A stretch of 64,000 bases of DNA. It comes from Eumeta japonica (lineage: Eukaryota > Arthropoda > Insecta > Lepidoptera > Psychidae). Of the stretch, positions 56,515 through 64,000 are shown piece by piece (within the stretch, counting starts at the first letter, position 1; every line of letters begins with the position of its first letter). The notes below the pieces were generated by a model that was given only the letters and a program-made list of their open reading frames with translations, ran no database searches and had not been told where the DNA came from. A program made the position numbers and the translations under genes. The DNA is taken from positions 434,001 through 498,000 of the forward strand of contig BGZK01000280.1 of the NCBI GenBank assembly GCA_005406025.1, given 5' to 3'.

Positions 56515-59500
56515 CATTTATCTCAATTTCATATTCAATTAGTGCCATCTGTTAAATAATTAAATTTATCTCAGTGTTTTATTTAAACAGTGCCATCTGT
56601 TAGATAACAAAACATCTCAGTTTCATATTCAAATTGTGCCATCTGTTAGTTCGCAGAATTCATAACAGTATTTTACTTAGTTAGTGCCATCTGTTAAATG
56701 ACACAATTTATCTCAGCATTTTATTTAAATAGCGACATCTGTTAAGTGTCATAATGTATCTCAGTGTTTTATTTAAATAGTGCCATCTGTTAGTTCATAA
56801 AAAATATCTCAGCATTTTATTTAAAAGGCGCCATCTGATATGTCGAAATTTATCTCAGTTTTTTTTACATTAATAGCGCCCTCTGTTAACTGTAAAAATT
56901 TATGTAAGAGTTTTATGTAAATACTGCCATCTGTTAGTTCACAAAATTTATCTCAGCATTTTTTAAATAGCACCATCTGATATGTTAATATTTATTTCAT
57001 TATTTTATTTAGATAGCGCCATCGGATATGTCAAAATTTATCTCAGAGTTGTATTTAAATAGTGCCATCTGTTAGGTGTAAAAATTTATCTTAGAGTTTT
57101 AATTAAATACTGCCATCTTTTAGTTCACAAAATTTATCTCAATATTTTATTTAAACAGTGCCATCTGTTATATGTCAAATTTTATTCAAATAGCTTTGTG
57201 TTAGTTCGTAAAATTTATCTCAGTATTTTATTTAGTTAGTGCCATCTTTTGTGTATCAATATATATCTCAGCTTTTTATTTACTTAGTGCCATCTGTTAT
57301 GTGTCAATATTTATCTCAGTATTTTATTTAAATAGTGCCATCTGTTAGATCACAAAATTTATCTCAGTATTTTATTTAAATAGTGCCATCTGTTATGTCA
57401 AATTTATCTCAGATTTTTATTTAAATAGTGCCATCTGTTAGGTGTCGAAATTTATCTTAGAGTTTTATTTAAATACTGCCATCTGTTAGTTCACAAAATT
57501 AATCTCAGCATTTTATTTAAATAGTGCCATCTGATAGATCTCAAAATTTATCTCAGTGTTTTATTTAAAATAGTGCCATCTGTTAAGTGTCAAAATGTAT
57601 CTCAGTGTTTTATTTAAATAGTGCCATCTATTAGTTCACAAAAAATATCTCAGCATTTTATTTAAAAGGCGTCATCAGTTTTTTACATTAATAGCGCCAT
57701 CTGTTAACTGTTAAAATTTATCTAAGAGTTTTATTTAAATACTGCCATCAGTTAGTTCACAAAATTTATCTCAGCATTTTATTTAAATAGCACCATCTGA
57801 TATGTTAATATTTATTTCATTATTTTATTTAAATAGTGCCATCTGATATATCAAAATTTATCTTGGAGTTTTATTTAAATACTGCCATCTGTCAGGTGTC
57901 AAAATTTATCTGAGAGGTTTATTTTAATAAAGCCCTCTGTTAGTTCACAAAATTTATCTGAGCAATTAATTTACTTAGTGCCATCTGTTATGTGTCAATA
58001 TTTGTCTCAGTATTTTATTTAAACAGCGCCATCTATTAGGTGGCAAAATTTATCTCAGCCTTTTATTTAAACAGCGCCTTCTAATATGTCAAAATTTATC
58101 TCAGTATTTTATTTAAATAGTGCCTTCTGTTAGATGTCGAAATTTATGTAAGAGTTTTATTTAAATACTGCCATCTGTTAGTTCACAAAATTTATCTCAG
58201 CATTTTATTTAAATGGTGCCATCTAGTATATCAAAATTTATCTCAGTGTTTTATTTAAATAGCGCCATCTGTTAGTTCACAAAATTTATCTAGAGTATTA
58301 TTTAAATACTGCCATCTGTTAGGTGTCAAAATTTATTTCAGGATTTTATTTAAACAGCACCATCTGTTATGTGTCAAAATTTATCTCAGCAATTTATTTA
58401 CTTAGTGCCATCTGTTATGTGCAATATTTGTCTTAGTATTTTATTTAAATAGCGACATCTGTTATCTGTCAAAATTTATATCAGGGTTTTATTTAAACAG
58501 CGCCATCTGTTAGGTGTCAAAATTTATTTCAGAGTTTTATTTAAATAGTGGCATCTGTTAGGTCTCAAAATTTATCTCAGAATTTTATTTAAATACTGCC
58601 ATCTGTTAATTTACAAAATTTATCTCATTATTTTATTTAAATAGCGCCATCTGATATGTAAAATTTTATCTCAGAGTTTTATTTAAATTCTGGCATCTGT
58701 TCATTTACAAAATTTATCTCATTATTTTATTTAAATAACGCCATCTGATATGTCTAAATTTATCTCAGTGTTTTACTGAAATCGCACCATCTGACAGTAC
58801 AATATTTATCTCAGAGTTTTATTTAAATACTACTATCGATTAGTTCACAAAATTTATTTGTTTTATTTAATCAGCGCCATCTATTAGATGTCAAAATTTA
58901 CTTTAGTTTTTATTTAAATAGTTCCATCTGATAGAACACAAACTTTATTTCAATTTCATATTCAAATATTGCCAACTGTTAAATCATAAAATTTATTTTA
59001 TTGTTTTATTTATTTAGTGCCATCTGTTGTGTCAAAATTTATCTAAGTATTGTATTTAATTAGTGCAATCTATTAATACAAATTTTATCTCAGTATTTTA
59101 TTTAATTAGTGCAATCTATTAATACAAATTTTATCTCAGTATTTTATTTAAAAAGCCCCATCTCTTGGATGGCCCTTTTTATCTCAGCATTTTATTTAAA
59201 TAGCGCCATCTGTTAATTCGCAACATTTATCTCAGCGTTTTATTTAATTAGTGTCATCTGTTAGATCAAAAACTTTGTGTCACTCTGATATTTAAATAGC
59301 GCCATCTGTCAATTTGTAAAATTTATCTCAGTGTTTTATTTAAATAGCACCATCTGTTAGGTGTCAAAATTTATCTCAGTATTTTATTTTATTAGTGCCA
59401 TCTGATAAAACACAAAATTTATTTCAGTTCCATATTCAAATAGTGCCATCGGTTAAATTATGAAATTTATTTCAGCATTTTATTTATATTGCGCCATCTG

Positions 59501-59600
59501 TTTGTGTTTTGATAAGAAATTAGATTATAAATTGATCTCAATAAAATAGCGTCCTGTTTGATGGTAAAATTAATTTCAGTATTTTATTTTAATAATGCCG
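56515..59600 (+). repeat. 3.1 kb tandem array, ~60 units of ~50 bp with GCCATCTG core
   Basis: The consensus unit reads (A)TAG(T/C)GCCATCTGTTAG then TTCACAAAATTTATCTCAG and CATTTTATTTAA. Units vary from about 47 to 52 bp and 5-20% in sequence. The GCCATCTG core is the most constant part. Some units end the core in GATATGTCAAAA, others in GTTAGTTCAC or GTTAGGTGTCAAA. A block of several units at about 56720-57020 recurs at about 57560-57860, including the odd AAAAGGCG(C/T)CATC variant, giving a higher-order repeat of about 840 bp. The last ~51 bp duplication near 59040-59150 is nearly exact. Confidence 0.95.
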
Positions 59601-59653
59601 TATTTATTTATTTTTGCCACACCAAATTTCACTGTTTCATTTGTATAATAATA

Positions 59654-59709
59654 ATGGCAGTGGCTACTAATCTTCGTTCGAGAATGGAAGACACAATTAT
59701 GTCAAAGTT
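59654..59709 (+). CDS. Candidate first coding exon with consensus donor
   Basis: ATG at 59654 in context AATAATAATGG opens 18 codons (MAVATNLRSRMEDTIMSK) that end at a consensus donor GTAAGTAAA beginning at 59710; without splicing a TAA follows one codon later. It lies about 50 bases after the tandem array. No TATA box is clear. It may be an exon of a gene continuing to the right or chance; no downstream exon is recognised. Confidence 0.28.
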
Positions 59710-59714
59710 GTAAG

Positions 59715-60149
59715 TAAACGTAAACTGTAAAACTTTATGTACGTGCTGTGGTCATAAGGTGGAACTATCTATAGTTGTGTGAGTGTGTATCTGTATACAA
59801 AATTTAGCGTTTACGGGTTGACCATATTATTTCGTGATTCATCTCGGAAGAGCGGTCATCGGTGCTTTACCGTCGTGAACTTCGTTATTGTTTTTTAAAG
59901 GTTGAAAGGCCAAAATATAGGCCCTTAATCTAAAATTCGCGACTTAATTGTCGAAATTTGGTTTGAAACAAGAAATTTACAAAAGTTTAATGTTTTTGAA
60001 AAATCTACTTTAATGTCCAACTAAACTTAATAAATACTTTGGTCAAAATCGAAATTGAGATATGGTATGTTAAAAAATATTTGGAAAATGTGTTAATGTC
60101 AATTTCGTAATAATATTCGTTTGATAATGTAAGTACACTAATGTTGCCA
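59715..60149. other. No gene seen
   Basis: AT-rich DNA. Confidence 0.4.
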
Positions 60150-60310
60150 GACAAAGATCATCATCATCATTTGCTCAACCCTCAGCCATTCGCAATTAAT
60201 GAAAGGGACAAGTCCTGATACACCGAAAGGAGCGTAATCATAGGGTAGTTTAGGTTGTAGTCTGGATTAGGAGTGACGGGAGCGTAGAACCAGCCCACAG
60301 AAATTGCCAA
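60150..60310 (-). mobile_element. SINE-like element with GAT tail, second copy
   Basis: Starts with (ATC)n, then CATTTGCTCAACCCTCAGCC and GGGACAAGTCCTGATACACC, and ends TAGGAGTGACGGGAGCGTAG AACCAGCC. It is the complement of the insertion at 36093-36254. Flanks GTTGCCAGACAAAG and ATTGCCAAAG hint at an eroded target duplication. Confidence 0.85.
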
Positions 60311-63300
60311 AGATCTCGCAAAATGGATCGCACGCAACGCACACTATGTAATATTTTAATTGGAAGATTTCGAACTTTTAAAATATCCAAATAGAATCAA
60401 TATTCTGAATTTCATACTTGTAACTATAATGGCTGTTAGCAGCTTCCAACCCGCACTAGGCTAGCAATGCTAGCATGTAGATTTTATGGTTCAAGTCCCT
60501 TAAGATCTCCATGTAAAATAAATAGAATAATAAAAAGCTGACAGAATAATTACTTACATTAGAATAGTATATATAAATACCTATTCTTATCTGACACAAA
60601 TATATGTTAGAAAGACCACAGTATGAGATAAAATAGGCAAGACCGTTTGTTTCCCCGCTATACTTCTGTATGATCCTAGCGTTGGATTAATGATGCTTAT
60701 TTTTCCAAAATAAAAATGCAGTTGCTGTTTACTAATTGCTATTCATTACGATTATGTATCTGCAATACTCGGAAGTAACTCACAGAAAGAAGACTCGCAG
60801 AACTGTGCATTACACATACAATATTGAGTACCATTAAAATATTTTTAAAAATATATGTTTAAAATTGTTCTGTAACAACTGCAAAACTTTCCTAAAAATG
60901 GGTGATAAAAGTCGCTGCATTTATAATAATTACAAATGCACTAAACGCATACAGATTCAATTTCAAAACATGGCAAATAGATGAATTCCTGCGATCTACA
61001 ACTCATTTTATATAGAGATGGGCACCATCTCTTTAGTGCAAAGTAACATTACATACTTTGTTTTATTTTGTCTTTGATCTCGGCTTAGTTTCTCCGTAAT
61101 CGATCTAATCTAGTTGCAGTATATACTAACTTTGTGCTTGTAACTGCCTCTAACTCTATGCCTGAAGCCAGAGAGCGAAATCACGTGACGCCCGTCCCTT
61201 TAGTATGTCAGGGGTAGTAGGTTTGTATTGAAAAACGAATAAAAATCGAGGACCAGTTTATTCATAAAAAATAATATTACAATACAAATTTAATGGCACC
61301 ACAACAAGGCACTCCGTATCACACAATCTGCCAAACATTATCCCTGTATCAGTAATTGTGCAATGTTTTGATGTGAAGTTTCTTATAATATTACAATTAC
61401 TGGAATAAACAAAGTATTATTTCTTGACACTATTACGTTTAAAAGGATAAAATGTGATTAATTCATTAGATACAAACTGCAAGTTTCAGTTGTTACTTAT
61501 TTTGGTTAACTATCCCTCAAAACTATTGTTTTATCTGGAGCTATAAATATACATTTTTTCATAGGACACAAAACTAATTGCCAATTTCTAGACAATAATT
61601 TTCTTAAAGCATCCAAATATTTCCTGGAATATTTTGAAGGCCCCCTGTTCTTCGCATGTAATTCACATTGAATTACATGTTATTCTTATAAATAAATAGG
61701 TAATGTATATCACGACTATTTTATATTTTGATCACAAATAAAATAACATAAAAATAAAGGTAATTTTTGAAGTAGTTTTAAAATTAATTTTAAATCATAC
61801 CCATACAAAAATCGTTTACTTTGACGGGTTTGATTGTACAATGTGAATGCGTGTAACTGAAACAGTTTAAAGTTACTTTAATGATAACAACAAAGTAAAC
61901 TTCTCCGTTATCAAGTTTATAAGTTTTTTCTGTGCTCTAATTAATCTTTATCTCTAATCCACACTTGTAGTGCCATTACAAGATATTACTTAACAAAATC
62001 AAATTTCATGTTATGTTTAAAGATTTAATAAAATAAATTATTTATGTCACTAACATTTTTCATTTGGGTAATGTCCATGTTACCTTTTATTAAATAATGT
62101 AAAAATAAAAATATATTACACATTAAATTAAGTTATATGCCATTATTCTAAAATGGTTTTTCATACTTCGATGTTTATCAATTATTATTTATGAATTACA
62201 ACAAATTTAGCATAAATTCAAAACATAACACATTTTAACACATATATAAACTAGCTTAAATATTAAAATAAATTATCATTACAACTAATAAATATCCAAT
62301 ACATATATGGATAGTTATAAAAAACATAATAGACATACTTTCACTGACCTTTGTGTATTTAATCTCAAGCATGTATGATGTTGTTAAGATTAACATATTC
62401 ATAGATATGATGTAAAAAAAAAATACATATTAAGAAAGCAATCTTATACATCTCGCTTCAATAATGCCCGCTAGTGTAACCAATATTCAAAATTTCATTG
62501 AGATGTAGTGACATTGTGAAGCAACTTAGTTAAAGCGTGAATTATTATTTTAAAACATGAATTCACAATCGGAATACTCTTTCTGAATGACAACCTAAAT
62601 TACAGACATAATACTTTCTGATACAGAGAATTTTAAATATTTTTTGTGTTGTTAAACTCAGACGTGACTTTTCAGTGTCATGAATTCGGACGGATGTGCG
62701 GTCCGCGGTATGCTGTAGCCTCGTCTTCCATTATTAAAAATATTTTTAGCCGGTTTTCTTGATATTTTATTACCAGATCGGCTTTAGGATTGTGTTTGTT
62801 TTGGAACATCGAAGGAAAAAGTAGAAACACCATTTTTCCTCAGAGTTTTCACTATCTACTCGAATGTTATACCTCGTGTTGATTCAAACACGAGTGGCTG
62901 TATGAATTGACATATTCAAATTTTTACAATAATTATGCAATACATTATGGTAATGTAATAATATAGGCACCCTTATTAAACACAACTACTATTAAATTTA
63001 TTACTACAGTATCGAATTCAAAAAGCATTGCACAGTATAGAATATTTTTTGAAGAAAAATGTTTTGGTATTATCTGCAGTACTAGCATGTATTTCAATTA
63101 AAGACTGCAATCTTAATATGGCGACAGCTAAAACGCAGCTGTGTTAATGATGCGCTATGGCCATTATGTACACATTGACATAAGCTCGCATTAAAAATAC
63201 GACAATAATAAAATTACAGGTATATAACAGGTACGTTTCAACTTATTATGTTTCAGTGTTAAAATCCCTCTAACACGCATTGATCTCTTTATTCGTCCTA

Positions 63301-64000
63301 TTTATTTTTTTCAAAGAAAACCTCACGCTGCCGTACATGTGCCGCGCGTCGCATAAACAACATCTGATAAAGATATACATCAAACGAAAAGTGACGATGA
63401 TTTCATGCTGTCACATCACTTATTCTATTCCTAACAACCAATTCAAAGTTAACATTATTTATTTTAAAATAAAATTTACATTAACTGACGTTCGACGTGA
63501 CGATCATGTTTAAATTAAAACAAACAATACTGTAAAACAAGCCTTAAATCTAAAAGTCCTTCCGTTTGAAGCAATTTCTGTCTATTAGCTTTTCGTTGTT
63601 TTGTTCATTTACAATCTACCACTTTGTGCAAATGTTGCGCAATATTAAAATATTCATATAAAATATGTTTAGCGGACAATATCAAACATTTACCATATAA
63701 AATGAGTTAGTGTAATCTTTTAAGAATGGACACATGCAATATATGTTTATAAAAATTAAATAAAATGCAACAAAGGACTTTTATTTTGTTATTTAGCCAA
63801 TATAAAGTGTACAACATACTAGTCAGCTTTTTTTATTAGAAAATGTTCACTCAAACGATGAAAAAAGTTCCAAATATATATAAACAGTACTCAAAGCTTT
63901 TGGCCTTGTATTATCCAATTTAAATAGAATTGCGACTAAGTCGGTAGAAAATTGTGATATCACATGCAAATGAATTCATAACTTCAATATTGTGTATTTG
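60311..64000. other. AT-rich DNA, no gene seen
   Basis: No recognisable frames, tandem repeats or transposon blocks. A GC-richer patch near 61140-61220 and another near 62690-62720 (GTCCGCGGTATG) are unassigned. A 77-codon frame at 63280-63513 has no motif. Confidence 0.4.

Noticed and set aside
56515..59600. CRISPR array
   Set aside because: The units are contiguous and variable without unique spacers, and the context is animal DNA.
60430..60515. tRNA-like B box GGTTCAAGTCCC
   Set aside because: No cloverleaf or A box at the right distance could be drawn.

Overview
The window is gene-poor, AT-rich animal DNA, most likely from a moth or butterfly (Lepidoptera). It has no operons, no bacterial-type gene spacing and almost no long open frames. 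It is packed with repeat families of the lepidopteran kind: two ~740 bp elements bounded by 'GGGTTCCG' ends, a family built on degenerate 'GATTCCGATCCC' arrays with a 'GTTCAGCC.TTTCG' tail, a tRNA-like repeat, short SINE-like copies with a GAT tail, and MITEs. I found no complete, intact, recognisable cellular gene. The window is best read as intergenic or long-intron DNA with a thick layer of decayed mobile elements.

Layout. 1-8.4 kb: AT-rich DNA with a perfect 32 bp stem hairpin (906-984), a ~1 kb non-autonomous element (3871-4915) ending at a second perfect hairpin, and a duplicated tail element (5010-5610). 8.4-12.8 kb: two different decayed Tc1/mariner-superfamily elements flanking the most gene-like open frame in the window (9805-10304, a possible type II membrane protein fragment). 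12.8-24.5 kb: a MITE with ~115 bp inverted ends (14441-15121), four TATA/GC-rich/splice-donor modules (one on +, three on -), a ~260 bp tandem repeat and a decayed LINE on the minus strand (23140-24430). 25-36 kb: repeat fragments, a ~740 bp element, a tRNA-like repeat, a 1.4 kb array of alternating 84 bp units (about 30266-31700), a LINE 3' end (35090-35455) and a SINE-like insertion with a perfect 23 bp target duplication (36070-36277). 36-48 kb: a candidate first coding exon (37115), a possible chemoreceptor-like exon on the minus strand (40002-40262), another LINE relic (42490-43080), the second ~740 bp element and a third ~1 kb element. 48.5-52.7 kb: a decayed BEL/Pao LTR retrotransposon covering gag to integrase. 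53-59.6 kb: a 250 bp MITE, a diverged ~110 bp tandem repeat and a 3.1 kb array of ~60 units of ~50 bp, each carrying a GCGCCATCTG-like core. 59.6-64 kb: a candidate exon just after that array, then AT-rich DNA without recognisable features.

The transposon relics do not form a working system: every transposase or polymerase frame has stops, frameshifts or lost catalytic residues. The features most worth testing are the 3.1 kb array of CTCF-like cores, the cluster of promoter/splice-donor modules at 13.9-23.1 kb, the zero-length splice junction at 12805/12806, the perfect hairpins and the gene-like frame near 10 kb.
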